A DNA stretch of 40,572 nucleotides from an uncultured Dialister sp. (GTDB lineage Bacteria > Bacillota > Negativicutes > Veillonellales > Dialisteraceae): the NCBI GenBank assembly GCA_934178345.1, contig CAKPQG010000021.1, positions 1 to 40,572 on the forward strand, given 5' to 3'. Numbering within the stretch: position 1 is the first letter of the stretch; each line of letters starts with the position of its first letter. Positions 6,797-14,288 of the stretch are shown here, in pieces. The notes beneath the pieces were generated by a model. It did not search any database. It saw only the letters and a list, made by a program, of their open reading frames with translations, and was not told where the DNA came from. Both the position numbers and the translations under genes were made by a program.

Positions 6797-7050
6797 GGAA
6801 TCAGGCTGAAGGGTTCAGGGGGAGTTTGTGGGGCGGCTTGTCCACTGATTGGGGATGAAAGCTTTGCTCGCCAGTTAGAAGTGAGGAGTTAGGAGTGAGG
6901 AGTGCTGGTGCGGCGCATAAAAATCAGAAGCGCCGCGAAGTATATATGGGGCGATGCTCGAAGGCAGTATTCAAGTCACAAGTCACAAGTCACTAGTCAC
7001 TAGTCACTTGGGGCTCCCAATCCCTAATCCCTAGTCACCGGTCACTGTTT
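6796..7050. repeat. Intergenic short-repeat mosaic upstream of lpxC
   Basis: GGTTCAGGG, GGGGCGGCTTGTCC, GAAAGCTTTGCTCG, GTTAGGAGTGAGG units, GCGGCGC/GCGCCGC hairpin, GGGGCGATGC, AGTCACA/AGTCACT units, TAATCCC units. It ends about 30 bp before the lpxC promoter. Confidence 0.85.
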
Positions 7051-7079
7051 CCGAGATTCTCAAAAACCTGCGAAAAATC

Positions 7080-7108
7080 TTGAACAGTTCTTGAAAACAG
7101 TATATAAT
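7080..7108 (+). promoter_or_regulatory. Promoter of lpxC
   Basis: TTGAAC (7080-7085), 17 bp spacer, TATAAT (7103-7108). The leader to the GTG start is about 150 nt, long for a simple gene, and contains a five-codon open frame at 7121 (MNTYI). Confidence 0.8.
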
Positions 7109-7263
7109 TAACTAGTTATTATGAATACATATATATAACGGCATCGCGGGGGCGGATCTTTGCATCGGGGGTATTTATCATTCTGACCGCAGGCGGGCAG
7201 TGTTTCCCCGGATTCTCTCCGACTTCTTGCCGTGATCTTTCTTTCTCGTGAAAGGTACTCATC

Positions 7264-8091
7264 GTGAATAGAAAACAGCACACCATCCAGAAACCGGTCA
7301 CTTATAAAGGCAATGGCCTGCACTCCGGGCTGCCTGTGACCATGACCATGCATCCGGCCAAAGCCGGCACGGGCATCCTCTTCCGGAGAAGCGATCTTGC
7401 GGGCGCGCCGACAGTCGCTGCGAAGAGCCAGAATATCACCAATACCATGCGCGCAACTACGCTCGAGGACGGCGCGGCGAAAGTTTTCACCGTCGAGCAT
7501 GTCCTCTCCGCACTCTTTGCGCTTCACATCGACAACTGCCTGATCGAGATGGACTCTGCCGAGCCGCCGGTCGGTGACGGCTCGTCCAAGACCTTTGTCG
7601 ACATGGTGCTTGAAGCCGGCATCGAAGAGCAGGAAGAAACCATCCCGGTCCTCACGCTCGATCACAGCGTCGCTGTCTATGAGGGCGACAAGAAATTCAT
7701 CGCGGCGCTCCCCTATGATGGCCTTCGCGTGACCTTCACCTCCATCAATCCGCATCCGCTCCTCGGCTGTCAGACGCTGGATGTGATCCTTGATGAAGAA
7801 AGCTATCGGAAAGAAATCTCTCCCGCCCGCACCATCGGCTTCACCTGGGAGCTCGAAGCCATGAGAAAGATGGGCCTTGGCAAAGGCGGCACGCTGGAAA
7901 ATGCGGTCGTCTACTCCGAAGACAAATGTCTCTCGAAGCTCCGCTTCGAAGATGAACTGGTCCGTCACAAGATCCTGGATATCTTGGGCGACATTTCCCT
8001 CGTGGGCCCGCTGCAGGCGCACATCATCGCCGTCCTCGGCAGCCACAAGCTGAATGCCGAGCTGTCTGAAAAGCTGCAGGCACTGAAATAA
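7264..8091 (+). CDS. lpxC: UDP-3-O-acyl-N-acetylglucosamine deacetylase
   Basis: LpxC is the zinc-dependent, committed step of lipid A synthesis: it removes acetate from UDP-3-O-acyl-GlcNAc in the cytoplasm. The protein is 275 residues. The metal ligands are visible at H79 (VEHVLSAL), H235 and D239 (VRHKILDILGD), and the catalytic histidine H261 lies in LGSHKLNAEL. The gene starts with GTG at 7264, supported by AAAGG about 9 nt upstream. It precedes fabZ and lpxA on the same strand, the order seen in lipid A clusters of outer-membrane Firmicutes. A small AGTCACT/TAATCCC array separates it from fabZ. Confidence 0.95.
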   Translation: MNRKQHTIQKPVTYKGNGLHSGLPVTMTMHPAKAGTGILFRRSDLAGAPTVAAKSQNITNTMRATTLEDGAAKVFTVEHVLSALFALHIDNCLIEMDSAEPPVGDGSSKTFVDMVLEAGIEEQEETIPVLTLDHSVAVYEGDKKFIAALPYDGLRVTFTSINPHPLLGCQTLDVILDEESYRKEISPARTIGFTWELEAMRKMGLGKGGTLENAVVYSEDKCLSKLRFEDELVRHKILDILGDISLVGPLQAHIIAVLGSHKLNAELSEKLQALK

Positions 8092-8142
8092 TGAGGAATG
8101 GTGATGCAGCACATCATTATCAGGAAGCATCGCGCATTTTTC

Positions 8143-8198
8143 CGGTGACCAGTCACTAGTCACTCCTAATCCCTAATCCCTAGCTACTAGTTACTTAA
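8143..8198. repeat. Short-repeat array between lpxC and fabZ
   Basis: AGTCACT units, then TAATCCC and TAGCTACTAG units, lying inside what is probably one transcription unit. Confidence 0.8.
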
Positions 8199-8240
8199 AA
8201 TAGATTCCCATCCCCGTACATTTTCAAGGAGGAAACACTT

Positions 8241-8696
8241 ATGGAACTCAACGTAGAAGAAATCATGGAAATCCTGCCGCATCGCTATCCGATGCTCCTG
8301 GTCGACAAGATCACTGAGCTTGTCCCGATGGACTATGCCATCGGCGTGAAGTCCGTCACCATGAATGAACCATTTTTCCAGGGGCATTTCCCGGGACATC
8401 CCGTCATGCCGGGCGCTCTCATCTGTGAAGCCATGGCGCAGGTCGGCGGCGTAGCGCTCCAGTATCCGGAAGAAAACAGAGGCCTCATCCCGATGTTCAC
8501 CGGCATGGATCACGTCCGTTTCCGCTCTCCGGTTCTCCCCGGCGACCAGATGGTCACCAAGGCTGTCATCAAGAAGATCATCGGCCGCATGGGCAAAGTC
8601 CACTGCGAATGCTCGGTCGATGGCGTGCACAAGGCAGAAGCGGATTTCCTCTTCTACCTGCTCGATCCGAATGAAGGGCCGGAAGACAAGAAATAA
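8241..8696 (+). CDS. fabZ: 3-hydroxyacyl-[acyl-carrier-protein] dehydratase
   Basis: FabZ dehydrates 3-hydroxyacyl-ACP in the fatty acid elongation cycle and competes with the Lpx acyltransferases for hydroxyacyl-ACP. The 151 residues form one hot-dog fold. The catalytic pair is H49 in QGHFPGHPVMPG and E63 in ALICEAMAQ. AAGGAGG lies 8-10 nt before the ATG. Its place between lpxC and lpxA is the usual one and fits balanced supply of acyl chains to phospholipid and lipid A. Confidence 0.96.
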   Translation: MELNVEEIMEILPHRYPMLLVDKITELVPMDYAIGVKSVTMNEPFFQGHFPGHPVMPGALICEAMAQVGGVALQYPEENRGLIPMFTGMDHVRFRSPVLPGDQMVTKAVIKKIIGRMGKVHCECSVDGVHKAEADFLFYLLDPNEGPEDKK

Positions 8697-8699
8697 GAT

Positions 8700-8992
8700 G
8701 GCTGTCCGGGTCAGGGGTAGCCCCGGGGACGCGCCGTCCTTTGATTGGGGATGAAAGCTCTGCTCGAATGAGGAATTAGGAATGAGGAATGAAGGTGGCG
8801 GCTTTGCCGCGAATATATATGGGGCGATGCCCGAAAGTCGTATTCAAGTCACCAGTCACCAGTCGCTAGGCGCTACTAATCCCTAGCCACTAATCCCTAG
8901 CTACCAGTCACCAGTCACCCGTCACTAGTCACTAGTCACCAGTCACTAGTCACCAGTCACTAGTCACTCGAAGCTGCGGATCCCTGATCCTG
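8700..8992. repeat. Intergenic short-repeat mosaic between fabZ and lpxA
   Basis: GGGTCAGGGGTAGCC, GAAAGCTCTGCTCG, GAATTAGGAATGAGG units, GGCGGCTTTGCCGC, GGGGCGATGCCCGAAAG, then more than 15 units of AGTCACY and TAATCCC. The AGTCACY run at 8905-8972 is one of the longest heptamer runs in the window. Confidence 0.88.
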
Positions 8993-9088
8993 ATTTTTTC
9001 AAAATTCCAAAATGGTTAAAAATCGGCGAAATAGAGAGAGAATAATAATAAACGGCGATAGATCGCCGGATTTCGCTTGAGATGAAAG

Positions 9089-9124
9089 TATAATTTGACT
9101 GTTTGTGGGCGGATTATGTATTAA
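9089..9124 (+). promoter_or_regulatory. Candidate promoters of lpxA
   Basis: TATAAT (9089-9094) without a clear -35, overlapping TTGACT (9095-9100) with TATTAA (9119-9124) 18 bp further on. A small GGCGATAGATCGCC hairpin sits just upstream. lpxA may therefore be transcribed independently of lpxC-fabZ. Confidence 0.5.
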
Positions 9125-9190
9125 GAAAACTTAAACACGCCTTTGGGCGGTCAAGAAATCAGCGCAAGCTGTCATAAAGGGGAAAGAACA

Positions 9191-10009
9191 ATGGAACTCA
9201 AAGTATTGAAAAACGAGGCACCGGATATCCATCCGTCAGCCGTTATTCATCCGAGCGCGATCATTCACAAGAATGTCGTCATCGGTGCTTATGCCTACAT
9301 CGGAGAAAACTGCGAGATCGGCGAAGGCACCATCATCGGACCGCATGCTGTCATCGCGAAGAATGTCCGCATGGGTAAAGAAAATCACATTTATCCGCAT
9401 GCGGTCATTGGAGAAGACCCGCAGGATCTGAAATTCGCAGACGAATACAGCACCGTCGTCATCGGCGATCACAATCTTCTCCGTGAATACGTCACCATTC
9501 ACAGAGCGACCGGAGAAAACTGCGAGACACGCATCGGCTCTTACAATATGCTGCAGGCTTATACCCATGTCGCGCATAACTGCTGCTTTGGCGACCACAT
9601 CGTCATGTCCTCCTTCTCGGGCGCGGCAGGTCATGTCACTGTCGAAGACCATGCGGTCATCGGCGGCATGAGCGGCCTTCACCAGTTCGTCAAGATCGGT
9701 GCCTGCGCCATGGTCGGCGGCATGTCCAAGATCGTGCAGGACGTCTGCCCTTATGTCATCGCAGATGGCAATCCAGCCCGCATCGTAGGGCTGAACAGCG
9801 TCGGCCTTTCCAGAAATGGCATCACACCGGAGAGCAAGAGCCTCCTCAAGAAGGCCTATCGCATCATTTTCCGCTCCGGCATGAAGCTCTCTGAAGCCAT
9901 CGAAGAAATGGAGCAGGATTTCCCGTCCACACCGGAAGTAGAGCATCTCCTCCGCTTCCTGCGTAACTGTGAACGCGGACTCTGCCGTACCAGAGAAAGA
10001 GACAGATAA
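9191..10009 (+). CDS. lpxA: UDP-N-acetylglucosamine acyltransferase
   Basis: LpxA transfers a hydroxyacyl chain from ACP to UDP-GlcNAc, the first step of lipid A synthesis, as a cytoplasmic trimer. The 272 residues are mostly hexapeptide repeats of a left-handed beta helix (VVIGAYAYIGENCEIGEG). The AYTHVAHNC segment holds H126 and H129, matching the histidine pair of known LpxA proteins, followed by GGMSGLHQFVKIG and NPARIVGLNSVGLSRNGI. I chose ATG 9191 because AAAGGGGAAAG precedes it; an upstream in-frame start at 9143 adds an atypical N-terminus. A strong terminator follows, so lpxB and later genes are not in this unit. Confidence 0.95.
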   Translation: MELKVLKNEAPDIHPSAVIHPSAIIHKNVVIGAYAYIGENCEIGEGTIIGPHAVIAKNVRMGKENHIYPHAVIGEDPQDLKFADEYSTVVIGDHNLLREYVTIHRATGENCETRIGSYNMLQAYTHVAHNCCFGDHIVMSSFSGAAGHVTVEDHAVIGGMSGLHQFVKIGACAMVGGMSKIVQDVCPYVIADGNPARIVGLNSVGLSRNGITPESKSLLKKAYRIIFRSGMKLSEAIEEMEQDFPSTPEVEHLLRFLRNCERGLCRTRERDR

Positions 10010-10023
10010 AAGGCAATCAAAAA

Positions 10024-10060
10024 ACACCCGCAGCGTACCCCTTCGCTGCGGGTGTTTTTT
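10024..10060 (+). terminator. Terminator after lpxA
   Basis: ACACCCGCAGCG (10024-10035) pairs with CGCTGCGGGTGT (10044-10055), then TTTTT; the A-rich left flank could also serve the other strand. Confidence 0.9.
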
Positions 10061-10077
10061 GATTGCAATGAGAAATG

Positions 10078-10448
10078 GTGGCGGAAAAGCTGCGCTCCGT
10101 AACCTCGAAGTTTGAAGGCGGGGGTGAGTGGCCTAGGGATGAGGAGCCTCAAGTGACTAGTGACTGGTGACTAAGAGACTAGGAGACTAAGAGACTGGGA
10201 GACATCAGACTCCCGTATCGTCATTTCGAGCGCAAGCGAGAAATCTTTGTCATTCGCGGCTCAGCGGTCGATGTTTGAAACTCCTAAACGGGAAACCTGC
10301 TACCCGCTCACTTTCGGGCATCGTCCATATATATTTGCGGCGAAGCCGCCACCACCATTCCTAATTCCTCATTCCTAATTCCTCATTCGCGCAAAGCTTT
10401 CATTCATAATCAGTGGACGGAGCCGCCCAAGGGGCTAACCCTGAACCT
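10078..10448. repeat. Intergenic short-repeat mosaic
   Basis: Contains GTGACTAGTGACTGG units, AAGAGACT/AGGAGACT 8-bp units, the dispersed GTCATTTCGAGCG module (10210-10310, inverted relative to 3675-3770), GGGCATCG, a GCGGCGAAGCCGC hairpin, ATTCCTA/ATTCCTC units and CCCTGAACC. No gene is seen. Confidence 0.85.
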
Positions 10449-10450
10449 GC

Positions 10451-11125
10451 TTATATTTTCCCGATCGCGACCGACACGACGCCTTCGGAGTAGGGAGCGA
10501 TATCGTAAGGCTGATAGATGGCATAGACCACACGGTTCTTGCCGACGTAGAAATTGGTCGGGAGCTCTGTCACGGCATGGTCATCGAAGAGATGGATGTT
10601 CTTCTTCTTCGCGGTCACCTCGATGCACTGGTTCACATCATAGACCGTGAGGGCAGGGAGGATATCCTTCAGAGAGAGAAGGTCACCGGCGCTGTTCCAT
10701 GTGAGCCCCTTGGCGTATGTCTCGCCATGCGCGGCGCCGGCGCGGAGCGTCTGGGAGATGAGGACGATGCTCGTGATGCCCTGCGTGTTGTTGATATAGT
10801 TGCCGATCATTCCTTCATGCCATGTCATCCAGCCGAGCGTCTTGCCATATTCATTCTCCTTGCGGAGAGACGCGGTGAAGTCAGCCTTCTCACGGCCGAT
10901 GACGGCATTCACCTTGCCGGCATATTCCGCATTGTTGGCCTGCGAGAGGAGATAGGGCGTCTTCATCACCGCATGATCCGTATCGAAGGCATCCGTGCGG
11001 AAAGCGCCCGAGCGCTCCTGGGCGGATGTTCCCAGTCCCGGCCAGAGCGAAGCCTCCGCAGAAGGCATCGCGAAAAGAAGCGCACTCGTGAGCGCGAAGA
11101 TGGAGAGATAATTTGTGAGTTTCAT
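10451..11125 (-). CDS. Exported DUF3298-like protein
   Basis: This 224-residue protein starts with a clear signal peptide (MKLTNYLSIFALTSALLFAMPSAEA). Its C-terminus, YAIYQPYDIAPYSEGVVSVAIG, matches the DUF3298 pattern found at the end of RsiV-type and other exported proteins that bind cell-wall or sugar ligands. The middle segment WMTWHEGMIGNYINNTQGITSIVLISQTLRAGAAHG agrees with the DUF4163/PdaC-like region that often precedes it. ATG 11125 is chosen over an upstream frame because AAAGGGGGC lies just before it. It stands alone with its own promoter. The precise ligand is unknown. Confidence 0.75.
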   Translation of the reverse strand: MKLTNYLSIFALTSALLFAMPSAEASLWPGLGTSAQERSGAFRTDAFDTDHAVMKTPYLLSQANNAEYAGKVNAVIGREKADFTASLRKENEYGKTLGWMTWHEGMIGNYINNTQGITSIVLISQTLRAGAAHGETYAKGLTWNSAGDLLSLKDILPALTVYDVNQCIEVTAKKKNIHLFDDHAVTELPTNFYVGKNRVVYAIYQPYDIAPYSEGVVSVAIGKI

Positions 11126-11149
11126 GGGAAAGCCCCCTTTCTTTTCTTC

Positions 11150-11178
11150 ATTATAGCATAAAAGAAGAGGGTTGTCGG
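11150..11178 (-). promoter_or_regulatory. Promoter of the DUF3298-like gene
   Basis: Minus-strand extended -10 TGCTATAAT (hexamer 11150-11155) with CCGACA 17 bp upstream. Confidence 0.7.
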
Positions 11179-11645
11179 GTTCGGGGGTTCGGGGTTCAGG
11201 GGTGTGATGCCAGCTTCGTTGCAAAATATATAGTTGCGGCGGAGCCGCTATTCCATGAAATTTGAAAACAGAGATGAGTGGCTAGGGATTAGGAGTGACT
11301 GGTGACTAGTGACTGGGATTCTCCGACATCGTCATCCCGAGCGTAGCCGAGGGTCTCTGCTGCACTGCGGAATCAGCGTGCATGCGCAGAGGAAAAACGA
11401 TGTCTTGGTGCTGCCTCACATCAGGCAATGAGCGTTCTGCCATAGAGATTTCTCGGCTACGCTCGAAATGACGATGGCGCGAAGCGCTATCAAAACTCCG
11501 CGACGCTTCATTATTTTTTGCGCCGCACCAACCCCTTTGACCCCGTAGAACCTATAGAACCTGCTGAATCTCTTTCGCAATGAAATCAAAGGGAAACTCG
11601 CCCGATGAGCTAACCCTGAACCCTGAACCCCGAACCCTGAACCCC
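11172..11645. repeat. Intergenic short-repeat mosaic
   Basis: Starts with GGGTTCGGGG/GGGTTCAGG, then GGCGGAGCCGC, GGGATTAGGAGTGACTGG units, a long inverted element (separate entry), a GCGGCGC-like hairpin, 9-bp GAACCTATA/GAACCTGCT units and CCCTGAA/CCCCGAA units up to about 60 bp before the next gene. Confidence 0.85.
11327..11476. repeat. 150-bp imperfect palindrome built on the GTCATTTCGAG module
   Basis: The left arm CATCGTCATCCCGAGCGTAG and right arm CTACGCTCGAAATGACGATG are complementary with few mismatches, extending inward through GCCGAGGGTCTCT/AGAGATTTCTCGGC. Between them are about 85 bp of unique sequence. It contains no gene and resembles a MITE. Confidence 0.65.
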
Positions 11646-11701
11646 TCGTTTATGCTACAATAAGGCAAAGACAACTGTATTTCTCCAAAGGAGGCCCCAC
11701 T

Positions 11702-12727
11702 ATGAATCCACGGGAACGGATCGAAGAGAGAGAATACGATGTCCTGTCGCCGCGCGCCTTTCATGTGAAAGAGGCGAAGCGGATGCATGCGGAGGCGAAG
11801 GATCCGCTCCGGACGGACTTTGCGCGGGATCGCGACCGCATCCTCCACAGCAATTCCTTCCGGCGGATGAAGCACAAGACGCAGGTCTACATCGCGCCGC
11901 AGGGCGATCACTATCGGACGCGAATGACACACACGCTCGAAGTCGCGCAGATCGGGCGGACGATGGCACGTGCGCTGTCCCTGAATGAAGACCTCGTGGA
12001 AGCGATCGCGCTCGGGCATGATCTCGGGCACACGCCCTTTGGTCATGTGGGAGAGCAGGCGCTACAGGAAATCTATGGCCACTTCGAGCACAATGAGCAG
12101 AGCGTCCGCATCGCGGAGAAACTCGAGCGGGACGGCGCGGGGCTGAATCTGACGCGCCCTGTGCTCGACGGCATGCTGAACCACTGCGGGCCGCTCCAAG
12201 CACACACGCTCGAAGGCAGCCTGATCAAGTATGCCGATCGCATCGCCTACCTCTGCCATGACTATGAGGATGCGGAGTCGATGGGTCTTATCACCGCAGC
12301 CGATGTGCCGGAAGAAATCCGCCGCCGCATCGGGACGACGCACTCCTCTATGATCACTGCGATGGTGACCGATGTCGTGGAGCATTCGATGCAGGATGAG
12401 ACGGACGGCATCCATATGTGCGAGGAGGGTGACAGGATCCTTTTGGACTTCAGGAAATTCATGTTCCGCGCCGTCTATATGTCGGACAATCTCATCCCCG
12501 ATCGCAATCGCGGAAGCCATGTGGTGAAGATGCTCTTTTCCTACTACACGGAGAGGGATAAATCAGGGGCCTTCTACGACCGTCTCCCCGAGAAACAGCT
12601 CCGCCTCGCCGAGGGCGACATCCCCCGTGCGGCCGTAGACTACATTTCAGGGCTCACCGATAATTTCGCCATCAATCTGTATGAGGACATCTTCGTGCCA
12701 AGGTATTGGACATTTAAAAAGGGCTAA
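11702..12727 (+). CDS. dgt: dGTPase-like HD-domain triphosphohydrolase
   Basis: This cytoplasmic HD-domain enzyme belongs to the Dgt family, which hydrolyses dGTP or other dNTPs to the nucleoside and triphosphate. The 341 residues show the metal-binding H..HD..D set: H77 in RMTHTLEVAQIGR, H106-D107 in LGHDLGHTPFGH and D179 in IKYADRIAYLCHD. The N-terminal RDRDRILHSNSFRRMKHKTQVY is typical. The length matches the shorter type 2 dGTPase-like proteins. AAAGGAGG precedes ATG 11702 and a TGCTACAAT extended -10 lies near 11655. Whether dGTP is the true substrate cannot be read from sequence. Confidence 0.88.
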   Translation: MNPRERIEEREYDVLSPRAFHVKEAKRMHAEAKDPLRTDFARDRDRILHSNSFRRMKHKTQVYIAPQGDHYRTRMTHTLEVAQIGRTMARALSLNEDLVEAIALGHDLGHTPFGHVGEQALQEIYGHFEHNEQSVRIAEKLERDGAGLNLTRPVLDGMLNHCGPLQAHTLEGSLIKYADRIAYLCHDYEDAESMGLITAADVPEEIRRRIGTTHSSMITAMVTDVVEHSMQDETDGIHMCEEGDRILLDFRKFMFRAVYMSDNLIPDRNRGSHVVKMLFSYYTERDKSGAFYDRLPEKQLRLAEGDIPRAAVDYISGLTDNFAINLYEDIFVPRYWTFKKG

Positions 12728-12729
12728 GT

Positions 12730-12872
12730 TTGAAAGCAGGGATTAGGGATTAGTGGCTAGGGATTAGGGGGTTCGAGTGATTGGGTGATTAAGAGACTAA
12801 GAGACTAAGAGACTAAGAGACTAAGAGACTGAGAGACTGAGAGACTAAGAGACTGAGAGACTGAGAGACTAG
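12730..12872. repeat. GGGATTAG and AAGAGACT tandem arrays
   Basis: Begins three bases after the stop codon with GGGATTAGGGATTAG, then at 12783-12872 about eleven units of the 8-mer AAGAGACT/GAGAGACT. This is the clearest 8-bp array in the window. Confidence 0.9.
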
Positions 12873-12891
12873 AATCCATCCTCTTCCCCGT

Positions 12892-12920
12892 TTGACAGTC
12901 CGCTTCTTTTGCGATAAAAT
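12892..12920 (+). promoter_or_regulatory. Promoter of ArsR-type regulator
   Basis: TTGACA (12892-12897), 17 bp, TAAAAT (12915-12920). An AT-rich stretch with TTTAAA and ATCGAT just downstream could hold an autoregulatory operator, but no clean dyad is obvious. Confidence 0.75.
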
Positions 12921-13000
12921 GTTTTCTATACATTTAAATCTATCGATAACAGGCGACGGATAGAGACGGCGCACGTGGACGGGAAGAAAAGGGGTTTGTT

Positions 13001-13363
13001 ATGGAATTTCAGCCAAGTTACAAAGAGTTTGCACTGATTTTTAAAGCGCTCTCTGATGAGACGCGACTGCGGGTGATCGATATGCTGTCATGCCGCGAGA
13101 TGTCTGCCTGCGACATTCTTTCGAATTTCACGCTGTCGCAGTCGACGCTGTCTTATCACATGAAAATCCTGATCGAGTCCGGCGTGGTGAATGCGCGCCG
13201 TGAGGGCCTCTGGACGAAGTATCGGATCAATGACGAGACGTTCAACAAGTTGATGGACTTCCTGCCTGAGCTGTACAAGCTGAAAGACAAATGCATCTGC
13301 CAGCAGATCAAGTACTGCAAGGCGGAAGCACCGGAGGAAGGGAAAGACGTATTTGGTAACTAA
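13001..13363 (+). CDS. ArsR-family transcriptional regulator
   Basis: A 120-residue winged-helix protein. The recognition helix segment CDILSNFTLSQSTLSYHMKILIESGVV (37-63) and the wing ARREGLWTKYRI are typical of ArsR/SmtB repressors. Cysteines at 31, 37, 98, 100 and 106 could bind a metal or metalloid; the CIC...C cluster at the C-terminus is notable, while the ELCVCDL box is replaced by REMSACDI. It is monocistronic, with its own promoter and terminator, and no transporter or detoxification gene is next to it, so its target lies elsewhere or is its own promoter. Confidence 0.85.
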   Translation: MEFQPSYKEFALIFKALSDETRLRVIDMLSCREMSACDILSNFTLSQSTLSYHMKILIESGVVNARREGLWTKYRINDETFNKLMDFLPELYKLKDKCICQQIKYCKAEAPEEGKDVFGN

Positions 13364-13367
13364 AAGA

Positions 13368-13393
13368 CGCGCCGCTAAGCGGCGCGCTTTTTT
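13368..13393 (+). terminator. Terminator after ArsR-type gene
   Basis: CGCGCCGC (13368-13375) pairs with GCGGCGCG (13379-13386), then CTTTTTT. Confidence 0.85.
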
Positions 13394-13401
13394 GATTATT
13401 C

Positions 13402-13430
13402 TTGGTCAATGACATTTCATATGATATACT
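13402..13430 (+). promoter_or_regulatory. Promoter of KWLDR toxin gene, locus A
   Basis: TTGGTC (13402-13407), 17 bp, TGATATACT (hexamer 13425-13430). The leader then folds GTCAC (13437-13441) against GTGAC (13469-13473), a 5' hairpin conserved in locus B, just before the GGGAGG binding site. Confidence 0.75.
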
Positions 13431-13490
13431 AGGCTCGTCACACTGCAAACCCCTAGACATGCAATTTGCGTGACAGAAGGGAGGTGCACT

Positions 13491-13571
13491 ATGAGCGTAT
13501 TGGAAACATTCATTCTCTCGGTCGTAGCAAGTGTAGTTGCATACTACATCTGCAAATGGCTTGATCGGTAA
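13491..13571 (+). CDS. 26-aa membrane peptide ending KWLDR, putative type I toxin, locus A
   Basis: MSVLETFILSVVASVVAYYICKWLDR is one hydrophobic helix with a charged tail. GGGAGG precedes the ATG. The gene lies between a strong forward promoter and a perfect hairpin terminator shared with an opposing RNA, the arrangement of par/Fst-type type I toxin-antitoxin loci. The paralogue at 25417-25497 shares 22 of 26 residues. The expected action is membrane disturbance when the antisense RNA is lost. The family is inferred, not matched to a characterised toxin. Confidence 0.65.
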   Translation: MSVLETFILSVVASVVAYYICKWLDR

Positions 13572-13619
13572 AGAGACAGCGTGTGATAAGCCTGAAGCTT
13601 AGTCTTGTGCTTTGAACAA

Positions 13620-13697
13620 GAAGACCCCCCACGAGCCCTAGTCATCTCGTGGGGGGTCATTCTTTTGTGCACTATGAGGTATTGGAAACCTTTCTGC
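13620..13697 (-). ncRNA. Putative antisense antitoxin RNA, locus A
   Basis: Minus-strand TTGACC (13727-13732), 17 bp, TACAAT (13704-13709) with TG extension: a near-consensus promoter. The RNA's 5' region is the complement of 13667-13689, a near-copy of the toxin binding site and start region 13484-13507 (23 of 24 positions, one base missing). It would thus pair with the toxin start region and with the shared terminator. Confidence 0.65.
13623..13658. terminator. Shared bidirectional terminator, locus A
   Basis: A 13-bp perfect stem, GACCCCCCACGAG (13623-13635) with CTCGTGGGGGGTC (13646-13658), with A-rich left and T-rich right flanks. Confidence 0.85.
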
Positions 13698-13854
13698 AAA
13701 ATTATTGTAGCATGATGGAAATGCAGGGTCAAGGGGGATTTTCTGGGAAACGCCTCTCCAAAATCCATGGCGTTTACGGATAGGTTAAACAGTTTCTGAA
13801 GGTTCAAAAAGTTCACAGGTTTCTCATCTTTCGTACATACCGTATATCCTAAAA

Positions 13855-13975
13855 CTCCGCGGCGCTTCCATATTTTTATGCGCCGCACCTTCCCCGCCAT
13901 CCCCTCAGAACCTATAGAACCTGCTGAACCTCTTTCGCCCGCAATCAAAGGGTGATGCGCTCCACGGGCTACCTT
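13855..13975. repeat. Intergenic short-repeat mosaic upstream of attL
   Basis: GCGGCGCTTCC...ATGCGCCGCACC hairpin, 9-bp GAACCTATAGAACCTGCT units, CTTTCGCCCGCAATCAAAGG and a final CCACGGGCTACC. It ends shortly before the integration site. Between the toxin locus and this block no gene is visible. Confidence 0.8.
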
Positions 13976-14011
13976 CCACTATCTTTTTCCCTCGCGGCAT
14001 TTATTTCATGC

Positions 14012-14023
14012 TATAATAAAGAC
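14012..14023. other. Left attachment-site core (attL) candidate
   Basis: TATAATAAAGAC, identical to 22048-22059. It includes a -10 hexamer with TG extension (TGCTATAAT), so the chromosomal promoter of the gene now at 22100 probably supplied this half. Confidence 0.6.
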
Positions 14024-14100
14024 TTATAGCACCCATGAAAGGGAAAACACCGATAGATATTGATTAAATTGCACTTTTAGGTATAGCCGAAAACTTAAAT

Positions 14101-14121
14101 ACCCCCATTCATACCCCCATT
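14101..14121. other. Integrase arm-type sites, left
   Basis: Two direct ACCCCCATT motifs (14101-14109, 14113-14121), start-to-start 12 bp, matching the pair at 21881-21901 in sequence, spacing and orientation. Confidence 0.6.
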
Positions 14122-14127
14122 TGAATT

Positions 14128-14227
14128 TCTAATAATTCAGAAGTGTGACAGTATCGAGATTCTAGGCGCCGATTTTGAGAGGCGCATAATTACCGCCTTG
14201 CTTTTCTAGTTAAAATCTAATAATTCA
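14128..14227. repeat. Direct repeat TCTAATAATTCA near left end
   Basis: A 12-bp exact repeat at 14128-14139 and 14216-14227, spaced 88 bp. It may bind integrase, excisionase or a regulator. Confidence 0.45.
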
Positions 14228-14288
14228 TACCTAATATTGACATGATGTAGAGTTATCGGGAAAGTTGATGATAGGGTTCTAAGACCAT

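Noticed and set aside
8905..8972. Heptamer arrays as CRISPR
   Set aside because: Units are 7-9 bp with no spacers and no cas genes are in the window.
13981..14100. tRNA or tmRNA gene as the integration target
   Set aside because: No cloverleaf or CCA-adjacent acceptor sequence is visible at either end; the shared core is a promoter-like TATAATAAAGAC.
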